Source of the DNA: an uncultured Clostridia bacterium
GTDB lineage: Bacteria > Bacillota > Clostridia > Christensenellales > Borkfalkiaceae
Direction of reading: 5' to 3'
DNA length: 33,095 bases
NCBI GenBank assembly: GCA_947632505.1
Contig: CANRPN010000011.1
Location: forward strand, 1 to 33,095
Translations under genes and position numbers: made by a program
Notes under the pieces: generated by a model
The model's database searches: none
Seen by the model: only the letters and a program-made list of their open reading frames with translations
What the model was told of the DNA's origin: nothing
Shown: piece after piece, positions 25,148 to 32,001 of the stretch
How the letters are laid out: each line of letters opens with the position of its first letter
Numbering within the stretch: position 1 is the stretch's first letter

Positions 25148-25833
25148 GCGTTATTCTCCGTAACGGGCTGCGGCTTGTCCTGCCCTTCTGGAAGTTTTGA
25201 TTTGGATTTTTTTCCGATCTGCCTTTCCACGACGAGCACCACGCGGTGCAAGGCGGGAGCCAATACGATATTTATGGCAAATTCGATAAAAAAGTTATAG
25301 GTTACGATCCCGACAAGAATGAATACAAAGATGTTCATTCCCTCCATGCCGAGCGGCGTTTGAAAGACTGCGATCGTATCCGTAATGCACAGGCAGCCCA
25401 AAACAAACAACCCTGTGTTTACAACGGGTGCAGAGAGCGCAGCCGTAAAAACTGCGGCAAGCGTGCTCTTCGGCGCGATCAGACGGTACAAAAGCGCGGG
25501 AACGATCCCGGCCGCGACCCCTTTCACGATGCAGATAAGCACGGTCATCACGGGAACGTCGGCGAGGAGCGTTGCGGTGAATGCGTCCGTTCCCGAAACG
25601 CCGAACATCAGCACGATGAAGCCGAAGATAAGTCCGAGGAGCCCTCCCGCCTGCCAGCCGAGCAAGATCCCGCCGAGTACAATGGGCACAAGCGAGAAAC
25701 TGAGCGATGTGGTACCGAATGTAAACAGGCCGAAGCCCGCAAGACATTGGAACAGCACGATGAGCGCCACGAGTACCGAGAAGTAGGCGATGTTCTTTGC
25801 GGAGAACATCTGCCGAACGCCGTTTTTTACCAT
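25144..25833 (-). CDS. ECF transporter substrate-binding (S) component, possibly pantothenate
   Basis: 229 residues with about six hydrophobic segments: NIAYFSVLVALIVLFQCLAGF, SLVPIVLGGILLGWQAGGLLGLIFGFIVLMFG, then three more and a Lys-rich tail. The pattern (small Gly/Ala-rich helices, GWQAGGLLGLIFG) is that of S components, which need the shared EcfAA'T module encoded elsewhere. Overlap with coaX makes pantothenate the most economical substrate, a guess from context. Start placed at 25833, with GGAGGG 8 bases upstream; the frame extends 9 codons without a site. A TTGCCA-17-TATAAT promoter stands about 115 bases upstream. Confidence 0.82.
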   Translation of the reverse strand: MVKNGVRQMFSAKNIAYFSVLVALIVLFQCLAGFGLFTFGTTSLSFSLVPIVLGGILLGWQAGGLLGLIFGFIVLMFGVSGTDAFTATLLADVPVMTVLICIVKGVAAGIVPALLYRLIAPKSTLAAVFTAALSAPVVNTGLFVLGCLCITDTIAVFQTPLGMEGMNIFVFILVGIVTYNFFIEFAINIVLAPALHRVVLVVERQIGKKSKSKLPEGQDKPQPVTENNA

Positions 25834-25952
25834 ATTCAATTCCCTCCATCGGATTTCCATGCCGGAATATCCGTGAAAATAAAGATATTTCGTCCCAAAA
25901 ACGAATGAAACCGTTGCCGTATCTCTTCGTGCAAAGGGAACGATCTTGTATT

Positions 25953-25981
25953 ATTATATCAAATAATCATGCCGTTGGCAA
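25953..25981 (-). promoter_or_regulatory. Sigma-A promoter of the ECF-S/coaX/hom operon
   Basis: Minus strand TTGCCA (25976-25981), 17 bases, TATAAT (25953-25958). The resulting leader is about 115 bases, with no riboswitch I could recognise. Confidence 0.72.
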
Positions 25982-26094
25982 CTAAATGAACAACCTTTCG
26001 GGTAACATTTTTTGCCACCTGCACATAGCATAATGTAGAAGCGGTTGCGGAGAAAAAATTACATACTTCCCGCCGCATTCAAGGAGGAAAAACT

Positions 26095-26292
26095 ATGAAT
26101 AGCTGTTTGCAAGGCAATAGCTGCCTTTGGATTCTCATCATCCTGCTCATTTTGGGAACGTGCGGGAACGTTTTCAATTCGAGCGTGTTCACCGGTTGCG
26201 GTCTGCCGATCCTCGTTGCTCTTCTTTATTGCATGTGGAGAAACGGCACCTTGCGTACCATTTTCGGCGGCTGCGGGTGCAATAACAACTGA
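26095..26292 (+). CDS. Small Cys-rich membrane protein, family not recognised
   Basis: 65 residues with seven cysteines (4, 10, 23, 35, 46, 60, 62), two hydrophobic stretches (about 11-27 and 36-48) and a GGCGCNNN tail. It is preceded by AAGGAGG 8 bases from the ATG and followed by a strong terminator, so it is a real gene. Small Gly/Cys/Asn-rich hydrophobic proteins of this look are common in Clostridia, some being spore-associated; I cannot assign a function. Upstream, CATAATGTA (26030-26038) resembles the CATANNNTA -10 of late sporulation sigma factors, but no matching -35 is evident. Confidence 0.75.
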   Translation: MNSCLQGNSCLWILIILLILGTCGNVFNSSVFTGCGLPILVALLYCMWRNGTLRTIFGGCGCNNN

Positions 26293-26326
26293 CAATTCTG
26301 CGTTTTGAATCCGATTCCGCAAGCGA

Positions 26327-26352
26327 AAAGCCCTCCCGTGCGGGAGGGCTTT
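26327..26352. terminator. Bidirectional terminator
   Basis: AAAGCCCTCCCG (26327-26338) pairs with CGGGAGGGCTTT (26341-26352); T run on the plus side, A run giving T on the minus side. It serves the Cys-rich gene and the convergent Nudix gene. Confidence 0.88.
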
Positions 26353-26355
26353 AAC

Positions 26356-26877
26356 TTAGCTTTTCAGATAGAGCAGAAGTGCGGCAATCGTTTTGGCGTC
26401 ACGGATGACGCCGCTTTTCACGAGCGAAAGAGCCTCCTTTGCCGGAAGTTCGACCACGTCAAGAAATTCGTCTGCATCGAGGTGGCGGTTTCCCCTGCGG
26501 ACATTTTTTGCCGCATAAAGATATATTTTTTCATTGGAATATCCGGGGGTCGGATAGAGCACCGTCAGCGGAGACAAGTCGGCGATGAAGCCCGTTTCCT
26601 CTTCGAGCTCCCTTTGGGCCGCGAGCATGGGGTCCTCTCCCCGTTCGAGCTTTCCTGCGGGAATTTCGAGCAACTCTTCGCCGTATGCATAGCGGAATTG
26701 CCTTACGAAAACGACGTTTTCCCCCTCGACACACAGTACGGCAGCACCGCCCGGATGCTCGACGATCTCCCGCTTACAGAGTCTGCCGTCGGGAAGCTCG
26801 GCGTCGTCGCAGCGGAGATTGACGATTTTTCCCTGATAAATGTAATTTTTGCGGACAGTCTTTTCCTTCAAATCCAT
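26356..26877 (-). CDS. Nudix hydrolase, ADP-ribose pyrophosphatase type
   Basis: 173 residues. The Nudix box is complete: GKLERGEDPMLAAQREL then EEETGF (about residues 76-98), with G-x5-E-x7-REL-x-EE-x-G-F. The region before it, GGAAVLCVEGENVVFVRQFRYAYGEELLEIPAG, and the YPTPGYSNEKIYLYAA after it are typical of the NudF/ADP-ribose pyrophosphatase subgroup. It would split ADP-ribose to AMP and ribose 5-phosphate. It is the second gene of a two-gene unit; 3 bases separate it from the gene of unknown function upstream. Confidence 0.92.
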   Translation of the reverse strand: MDLKEKTVRKNYIYQGKIVNLRCDDAELPDGRLCKREIVEHPGGAAVLCVEGENVVFVRQFRYAYGEELLEIPAGKLERGEDPMLAAQRELEEETGFIADLSPLTVLYPTPGYSNEKIYLYAAKNVRRGNRHLDADEFLDVVELPAKEALSLVKSGVIRDAKTIAALLLYLKS

Positions 26878-26880
26878 TGC

Positions 26881-27597
26881 TTACAGATCTCCGGCGAGAC
26901 GGAAAATTTCATTGCTGTTCTCATCGGAACAATCCGCTACCTGCAAGAAGTAGAGATAGCCGCACAGAAGCGCTTTGAGCTCGTCGTAGTCCCCTCTTCC
27001 CACCGCCGCGTACAGCTCGTTGAGGATCATATCGGCCGCAATGGCGTCCTCTTTTCCCAAGGGCATAGAGGCAATGCGCGTGCGTTCGAGCGAAATTTTT
27101 TCGGCGAGCTGTTCCAAACGGTTCTCCTCTTGCTTGCGGCGGAGAGCGGGTGCGACCCTTCCCAAATCGGGATAGCAATCTCTTACAATGTCGCGGAAGG
27201 GACGGATGACGCGGTCGACAAAGATCGCATAGCTTGCCGTATAGCTGCCGTCCTCATAGAAATACCGCAACAGAAAATCATTGAATTTCATGGTGCCGTT
27301 GTCAAATTCCACAAGCAGGCAAAATACAAAGGCAAGAATGTCGCTCCGTTCGCTTGGCAGGTAGGCCTCGCCGCGTGTATAGCGCCCCCCTTCGCCGGGC
27401 TGTTTGAGATAGGCTTGTTTTGCCGCGGGATAGTCGAAGCCCTGCGTGACGGCGGCAAAAAGTCCGCGCAGTTCGTCGCAGGTGGCAATCGCGCGGAGGA
27501 GCTCCCCGATCTTGGTGTCCGCAAGAATGAACTTCCCTGTGATGAGTTCGTCGCAGGCGGCAAAAAATCGTTGCATTTTTTCGGTGTTATCTTCCAT
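26881..27597 (-). CDS. Protein of unknown function, co-transcribed with NudF-like gene
   Basis: 238 residues, soluble, mostly helical and acidic, with no domain I recognise. Features: a central Tyr/Phe-rich part (FNDFLLRYFYEDGSYTASYAIFVDRVIRPF, about residues 104-135), a charged stretch rich in Arg/Glu (LRRKQEENRLEQLAEKISLERTR) that could be a short coiled coil, and an alpha-helical C-terminus. There is no signal peptide or membrane helix. It has AAGGA about 10 bases before the ATG and a promoter-like TATAAT (27650-27655) upstream. The stop/start spacing with the Nudix gene suggests a joint role. Confidence 0.75.
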   Translation of the reverse strand: MEDNTEKMQRFFAACDELITGKFILADTKIGELLRAIATCDELRGLFAAVTQGFDYPAAKQAYLKQPGEGGRYTRGEAYLPSERSDILAFVFCLLVEFDNGTMKFNDFLLRYFYEDGSYTASYAIFVDRVIRPFRDIVRDCYPDLGRVAPALRRKQEENRLEQLAEKISLERTRIASMPLGKEDAIAADMILNELYAAVGRGDYDELKALLCGYLYFLQVADCSDENSNEIFRLAGDL

Positions 27598-27697
27598 AGC
27601 GGTTCCGTCCTTTTCGGCATATTATATAACTTTATATTTCTCTTTTGCTATTATAGCACAAATCTGAAAATAATTAAAGAATTTTTCCGAAAATATC

Positions 27698-27726
27698 TTG
27701 ATTTTGTTGCGGATTTTCGTTATAAT
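27698..27726 (+). promoter_or_regulatory. Sigma-A promoter of the HPr-like gene
   Basis: TTGATT (27698-27703), 17-base spacer, TATAAT (27721-27726), about 30 bases before the start codon. Confidence 0.78.
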
Positions 27727-27761
27727 ATAGAAAATTTATGATGAATGGAGGAAAACCTATC

Positions 27762-27989
27762 ATGAAGTCTTTGAAAATTTCTCTTGAAATGGCACAGAAA
27801 GTAAAGGAGTTCGTTACGATCACCCAGGGCTGCGAGTGCGAGATCCTTCTCAAAAGCGGCAAGTATGTTGTCGACGCCAAGTCCATCCTCGGCATTTTCA
27901 GCCTTGATTTGAGCAAGCCCCTTACCGTGGAAATTTACAGCGACGACTGCGCGGAGCTTCTTGCACAGCTTCAAAAATTCGCCGCGTAA
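27762..27989 (+). CDS. HPr-like protein without the active-site histidine
   Basis: 75 residues. The C-terminal two thirds match HPr: an ILLKSGKYVVDAKSILGIFSLDL block equals the NGK-x-V-x-KSIMGVMSL region with Ser41 at the place of regulatory Ser46, followed by a strand and the final helix. The N-terminal GxHARPA segment with phosphorylatable His15 is missing; the protein reads ISLEMAQKVKEFV there. It therefore cannot accept phosphate from enzyme I in the normal way. Start at 27762 has GGAGG 10 bases before it. Similar short HPr-domain proteins occur in Clostridia; a regulatory role through the Ser46-type site is possible. Confidence 0.78.
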   Translation: MKSLKISLEMAQKVKEFVTITQGCECEILLKSGKYVVDAKSILGIFSLDLSKPLTVEIYSDDCAELLAQLQKFAA

Positions 27990-28017
27990 CCAAAAGCGCC
28001 GGAATGAGAAACAAGCA

Positions 28018-28042
28018 GCCGCTTAAAAACTTTTTAAGCGGC
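28018..28042 (+). terminator. Hairpin after the HPr-like gene
   Basis: GCCGCTTAAAAA pairs with TTTTTAAGCGGC around a single C (so 3-4 inner pairs open); AATTTGTG follows. Moderately convincing terminator. Confidence 0.55.
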
Positions 28043-28085
28043 AATTTGTGTTAATAAAGCCGAAAGAGCAAAGGAATAAGCCCGC

Positions 28086-28610
28086 ATGTTGGTTAAGGGA
28101 GAAACATCTGTCAACAAGTTAATACTTCTTTTCGTGTTCGACAAGATGGAGTGCCCTCTTTCCGAGCGTACCTTGATCGATATGTGCACCTCCTCCAACG
28201 ATTGGATCAATTATATGGATTGCATGGTGCTTCTCCACAAGTTGCTTTCGGACGGCTTTATTTGCGAGATCCCCAGCAGCGACGACCCCCTCTATATGCT
28301 TACGACCGAGGGCCGTGAAACGCTTGCCAATTTTTACATCAATATCCCGAGAAGTCTCCGCGAAGAGATTTCGAGGTTCGTTAAAAACAACAGCGCGAAG
28401 TTCCGCACCCGTCAGGACTGTAAGTCCGACTATTACTTGAATGCGGACGGAACATATACCGTCTTTTTGAAGATCCTTGCACCCATGCAACCGATGTTAG
28501 AGCTCAAATTTGTCGTCCCCGACAAAAAGACCGCGAGCTATATCTACAAAAAATGGGAGGACAAGGCTTCGGAAGTCTATTCCGTACTCTACGAAACGCT
28601 TGTTGATTGA
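28086..28610 (+). CDS. DUF4364 family protein
   Basis: 174 residues. VNKLILLFVFDKMECPLSERTLIDMCTSSNDWINYMDCMVLLHKLLSDGFICEI (about residues 9-62) resembles the winged-helix-like start of DUF4364 proteins, followed by YMLTTEGRETLANF and a C-terminal alpha/beta part. These are found almost only in Clostridia; DNA binding is suggested by the fold but not shown. AAAGGA lies about 10 bases before the ATG. The TSCPD gene starts 11 bases after its stop. Confidence 0.82.
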   Translation: MLVKGETSVNKLILLFVFDKMECPLSERTLIDMCTSSNDWINYMDCMVLLHKLLSDGFICEIPSSDDPLYMLTTEGRETLANFYINIPRSLREEISRFVKNNSAKFRTRQDCKSDYYLNADGTYTVFLKILAPMQPMLELKFVVPDKKTASYIYKKWEDKASEVYSVLYETLVD

Positions 28611-28621
28611 GAGGTAAAATC

Positions 28622-28876
28622 ATGATTACTTATTCTCCGAAAGGGACATGTTCCAAACAGATCGTCTTTGACATGGACGAGGAGCACCGCATTCACAATC
28701 TCAAATTTATCGGTGGATGCAGCGGTAATTTACAGGGCATCAGCCGCCTTGTCGAGGGCAAAAAGGCGGAGGAGATCATACCGCTTCTGAAAGGTATCCG
28801 TTGCCGCCAGAACACCTCCTGTCCCGATCAGCTTGCTAAGGCGCTCGAAGAACAGATCACGCCCAAAGAAGCGTAA
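28622..28876 (+). CDS. TSCPD-domain protein (TIGR03905-like)
   Basis: 84 residues. It starts ITYSPKGTCSKQIVFD, has GGCSGNLQGISRLVEGK in the middle and NTSCPDQLAKAL near the end, so it carries the TSCPD motif. The same domain caps the C-terminus of class II ribonucleotide reductases; stand-alone forms have no proven role. Conserved cysteines suggest metal or redox chemistry. Start at 28622 is supported by GAGAGG about 8 bases upstream; the frame reaches 5 codons further and overlaps the DUF4364 stop. Confidence 0.88.
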   Translation: MITYSPKGTCSKQIVFDMDEEHRIHNLKFIGGCSGNLQGISRLVEGKKAEEIIPLLKGIRCRQNTSCPDQLAKALEEQITPKEA

Positions 28877-28889
28877 AGAGCTAGACTGC

Positions 28890-28925
28890 AAAAAAAGACC
28901 TGTCCGCTTTGGACAGGCCTTTTTT
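28890..28925. terminator. Terminator after the TSCPD gene
   Basis: A-run then GACCTGTCC (28897-28905) paired with GGACAGGCC (28911-28919), one mismatch, and a T6 tract. The symmetrical A/T runs let it also stop the convergent serine dehydratase transcript. Confidence 0.88.
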
Positions 28926-28928
28926 GTG

Positions 28929-30131
28929 TCAACTTACTTTGTAGTTTTTTGCAAGCCCCCCCTCGCTTGTCTCTCGGTAGCGGGCGTTGAGGTCTTTTCC
29001 CGTTTCGTACATTGTATGTACGATGAGATCAAAGGAAATTTTTCTCGTGCCGTGCAGGACTTTCGCAAGTTCGGCGCTCGTGAGTGCACGAAGAGCGGCA
29101 ACTGCATTTCGTTCGATACAGGGGATCTGCACATAGCCGCAGACAGGGTCGCAAGTGAGACCCAGCTGGTGTTCGAGCGCAATCTCGGCGGCATATTCGA
29201 TCTCATCCGCCGGCGCATTGAAAAGACGGCACACGGCTGCTGCGGCCATGCTCGTTGCCGTGCCGACCTCCGCCTGGCAGCCGGCCTCCGCGCCGCTGAC
29301 GGAGGCGTTTTGTTTGACAGTGATCCCCACTAACCCCGCCACCGCCAAAGCTGCGATGATCCGATTATCCGAATACCCATGCATTCTGCTCAAATAGAAG
29401 AGCACTGCGGGAAGTACGCCGCATGCGCCGCAGGTGGGTGCGGTGACAATGGTTCCGCCGCTGGCGTTCTCCTCGCTTGTGGCGAACGCAAAGGCGCATA
29501 AGTGCCGCTTTTCCATCTGTGCGGGCGTCTCTTCGCGGTCCACCGTCTCAAAGAGCGTCTTGGCCTTGCGGACGACCTTCAATTTCCCCGGAAGGATCCC
29601 CTCCGCGGTAAGCCCTCTTTTGATCGCCGCCTGCATCGTGTGCCAGACTTCGAGCAAAAAATCTTTGATGTGCCCGTCCTCGAAATCATAGACAACTTGA
29701 TCGAGGGTACAGTTGTGCTCGCGGCAGTATGAGAGGATCTCTTCGAAATTTTGAAAAGGATAGACGTCTCCCCCCTCCGCCGCGGGTTCGCCGGATACCT
29801 GGATCGTGCCCCCGCCGACCGAAAGATAGGTCAGTTTTCCGATGCACTTTTCACCCACATACCCTTCGATCGCAAGCGTATTGGGGTGCGGAATGTTTTC
29901 CTCCTCATAATTGAAAACGATTTCGCAAGGTTTCGGCGCAAGGGTGGAAAGAATGATCTCGTCCGTCAGATGCCCTTTCCCGGTGTAGGCGAGCGACCCG
30001 TACAAGGTCACGCGGAAACGTTCCGCCTCGGGATAGCGGGAGAAAAAGTCTTTTGCGGCGCGCTCGGGCCCCATGGTGTGTGAGCTCGAAGGACCTTTTC
30101 CGATTTTATATAATTCTCTTAAAGATTCCAT
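28929..30131 (-). CDS. sdaA: L-serine ammonia-lyase, single-chain [4Fe-4S] type
   Basis: 400 residues: an N-terminal beta domain beginning SLRELYKIGKGPSSSHTMGP, with the SSSHTMGP motif, and a C-terminal alpha domain with cluster-ligand cysteines in APTCGACG, SGAEAGCQAEVG and LTCDPVCGYVQIPCIERN. It deaminates L-serine to pyruvate and ammonia; the Fe-S cluster makes it oxygen-labile, fitting an anaerobe. Gram-positive enzymes are often split in two subunits, but here both domains are fused. It starts 2 bases after the PurH-like stop codon, so it is co-translated. Confidence 0.94.
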   Translation of the reverse strand: MESLRELYKIGKGPSSSHTMGPERAAKDFFSRYPEAERFRVTLYGSLAYTGKGHLTDEIILSTLAPKPCEIVFNYEEENIPHPNTLAIEGYVGEKCIGKLTYLSVGGGTIQVSGEPAAEGGDVYPFQNFEEILSYCREHNCTLDQVVYDFEDGHIKDFLLEVWHTMQAAIKRGLTAEGILPGKLKVVRKAKTLFETVDREETPAQMEKRHLCAFAFATSEENASGGTIVTAPTCGACGVLPAVLFYLSRMHGYSDNRIIAALAVAGLVGITVKQNASVSGAEAGCQAEVGTATSMAAAAVCRLFNAPADEIEYAAEIALEHQLGLTCDPVCGYVQIPCIERNAVAALRALTSAELAKVLHGTRKISFDLIVHTMYETGKDLNARYRETSEGGLAKNYKVS

Positions 30132-30133
30132 AC

Positions 30134-31660
30134 TCAGTTTTTGAAGTGCCGTTCTCCCGTGCAGAGGACGGCGATTTTATATTTGTCGCAGAGGGAGATA
30201 AATTCCTCCGAACAGTTGCCTGTCTGGATCACGGCCGTGATCCCCGCATTATGGCACATTTCAACACATTCAAGGTCGGGCAGGTCCGCATCGGAGGCGA
30301 GCACGCAGCCCTTAGCCTTTTCCTCCGAAAGCTCGATCGCAAAACGGAGCGCAAGCGTTCGGTTGATCTGCCCCGTGCCGATCCCGACCGTTTCCCCCTC
30401 CCGCCCGAGGACGACTGCGCTCGATCGGGCGTGCTTGGCGACCTTATAACAGAAATTGAGTGCGCGCACTTCCTGCTCCTTTGGCTTGCGTTTCGTGACG
30501 CAGTAGGAGGATGTTCCGGCGAGGGTATCATAGGACTGCACAAGCAATCCGCCGTAAATCTTTTGCAGATCGAAGGTGGAAAATTGCACCTTGCTGCGAA
30601 TGCCCGGCATTTCAAGCAAGATGAGCGTTTCCTTGAAGCGCAGCTCGGTCATTGCCTCGGGCGTGAAGCCCACCGCGAGGATCACTTCGGCGCCAGTCTC
30701 CTTCAATGCGACCGCAAGACGGGTCTCAACTACCCCATTGACGGCAATAATGCCGTTTTTCCCGTGCATGGGATCGGCGTTCTTTGCGCGCAGGAAGGCA
30801 TCGTATATGCTCTCCCCGATCCCCGCGCCGCAGGGAGCGCGATGTTTACAGATGACAGCGGCAGGCTGATCAAATTCCTTGACAAGTTCGAGCGCTGCAT
30901 TGGCGTCATAGATGTTATTGTAGGTCATGACGGGCCCGGCAAGTTGTCTTGCCCGTGCAAGAGACCCTTCTTTGAGAAGCGGCTCGCGGTAGACGGCGGC
31001 CTTTTGGTGCGGATTCTCGCCGTAGCGCATTTCCTGCGCTTTTTCATACGTGACGGTGAAGTTCTGCGGAAAAGGAATTTTCAGTTGGTGGGAAAGATAT
31101 TGCGCCACAAGGGCATCGTAGGAGGCCGTGCAGGAGAAGGCCTTATACATAAAATATTTTCGCTCCTCTTCGGTGAAAACTCCCGCCGCAAGATCGCACA
31201 GGATCCGCTCATAGTCCGAAGGGTCGCATACGGCGATCGTACTTTGAAAGTTTTTGGCCGCCGCGTTGAGCAGCGCCACGCCTCCCGCGTCGATATGCGC
31301 CGCCGCTTCCTCGAAGGGCACGCCCGCCTCCATGTCGTCCTTGAACGGATAGAGGTTGACAATGACGAGTTCAATGGGATAAACGTCATCGGAATCAAGC
31401 TGGGCAAGCTGCTCCGGAGTAAAACGGTTTGCTATGATGCCCGTGTAGATCGCGGGATGGACTGCTCTCACATTGCCGCCGAGCGGCTCCGGATAGCCCG
31501 TGAGATCGTGCGCCGAGATCACCTTGATCCCCGCCTCGCACAACACTTTGCACGTCCCTTCGGTAGCGATGAGTTCATAGCCGTACTCTGTGAGGTAGCG
31601 GCAGAAGTCGGCAAGCCCCTCCTTGTTGTAGACGCTGATATACGCCCTCTTGTTCTTCAT
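30134..31660 (-). CDS. purH: Divergent PurH-family protein
   Basis: 508 residues, full length for PurH (IMP cyclohydrolase plus AICAR formyltransferase), but key motifs differ. Cyclohydrolase part: STGGT reads ATEGT; GRVKTLHP reads GNVRAVHP; IDIGGP reads IDAGGV; NLYPF and the AAAKN lysine remain. Formyltransferase part: RYGENPHQ remains; KHxNPCG reads KHRAPCG (near residue 272); KSNAIV reads RSSAVV; GAGQMSR reads GTGQINR; SDAFFPF reads SDADLPD; IQPGGSIRD reads IQTGNCSEE. Whether it still makes IMP is uncertain. Start at 31660 has AAGGGGGG upstream; the frame extends 12 more codons. It precedes the serine dehydratase by 2 bases. Confidence 0.8.
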   Translation of the reverse strand: MKNKRAYISVYNKEGLADFCRYLTEYGYELIATEGTCKVLCEAGIKVISAHDLTGYPEPLGGNVRAVHPAIYTGIIANRFTPEQLAQLDSDDVYPIELVIVNLYPFKDDMEAGVPFEEAAAHIDAGGVALLNAAAKNFQSTIAVCDPSDYERILCDLAAGVFTEEERKYFMYKAFSCTASYDALVAQYLSHQLKIPFPQNFTVTYEKAQEMRYGENPHQKAAVYREPLLKEGSLARARQLAGPVMTYNNIYDANAALELVKEFDQPAAVICKHRAPCGAGIGESIYDAFLRAKNADPMHGKNGIIAVNGVVETRLAVALKETGAEVILAVGFTPEAMTELRFKETLILLEMPGIRSKVQFSTFDLQKIYGGLLVQSYDTLAGTSSYCVTKRKPKEQEVRALNFCYKVAKHARSSAVVLGREGETVGIGTGQINRTLALRFAIELSEEKAKGCVLASDADLPDLECVEMCHNAGITAVIQTGNCSEEFISLCDKYKIAVLCTGERHFKN

Positions 31661-31673
31661 GTATCTTCCCCCC

Positions 31674-31701
31674 TTGTATCTTTCCCCAAAACGCACATAC
31701 T
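31674..31701 (+). promoter_or_regulatory. Weak promoter upstream of the DUF1294-like gene
   Basis: TTGTAT (31674-31679), 16-base spacer, CATACT (31696-31701), with the ATG 9 bases further. There is no ribosome site, so the transcript would have almost no leader. Confidence 0.4.
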
Positions 31702-31710
31702 GATTGCGCT

Positions 31711-32001
31711 ATGGTTCTGCTCTATATCTTGCTCACAGTGTATATTCTTGCCGTAAACTTTTATGCCTTCCGTCTCGTGAAAACGCAGCGGGAGGATGTC
31801 GAAGCGGGCGGAGAACCGGCAGGCGACGGAAAACTCTTGTTGGCGGCGCTCCTGGGCGGCGCAGCGGCAATTTATGTCTCCATGTTTGCCATGCGGTACC
31901 GATTGAGCAATCTTCTGCTCATGATCGCAATGCCCGTTCTTGCGGTACTGAATATCTATGGCTTTTATCTCGGTTTTCGGTCGGTGTGGATGTTTTTATG
32001 A
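31711..32001 (+). CDS. Small DUF1294-like membrane protein
   Basis: 96 residues with three hydrophobic stretches (about 2-20, 41-60 and 68-90). The arrangement (short N-terminal helix, charged link, LLLAALLGGAAAIYVSMFAMRYR, last helix) resembles DUF1294 proteins, whose core reads LL-x-ALLGG-x-x-G...RHK, though the RHKT end is changed to RYRLS. No function is known. No Shine-Dalgarno site precedes the ATG. Its last 6 bases overlap the stop region of the convergent HAD gene. Reading frame and membrane nature are clear; family call is tentative. Confidence 0.6.
   Translation: MVLLYILLTVYILAVNFYAFRLVKTQREDVEAGGEPAGDGKLLLAALLGGAAAIYVSMFAMRYRLSNLLLMIAMPVLAVLNIYGFYLGFRSVWMFL

Noticed and set aside
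25834-25946. Pantothenate or CoA riboswitch before the ECF-S gene
   Set aside because: The leader is about 115 bases, but I saw no conserved riboswitch core or terminator hairpin in it.
26305-27741. Plus-strand open frame of 478 residues
   Set aside because: Antisense to the Nudix gene and its partner, and it would begin inside a bidirectional terminator.
30053-31756. Plus-strand open frame of 567 residues
   Set aside because: Antisense to the PurH-like gene, which has clear family motifs and a ribosome site.
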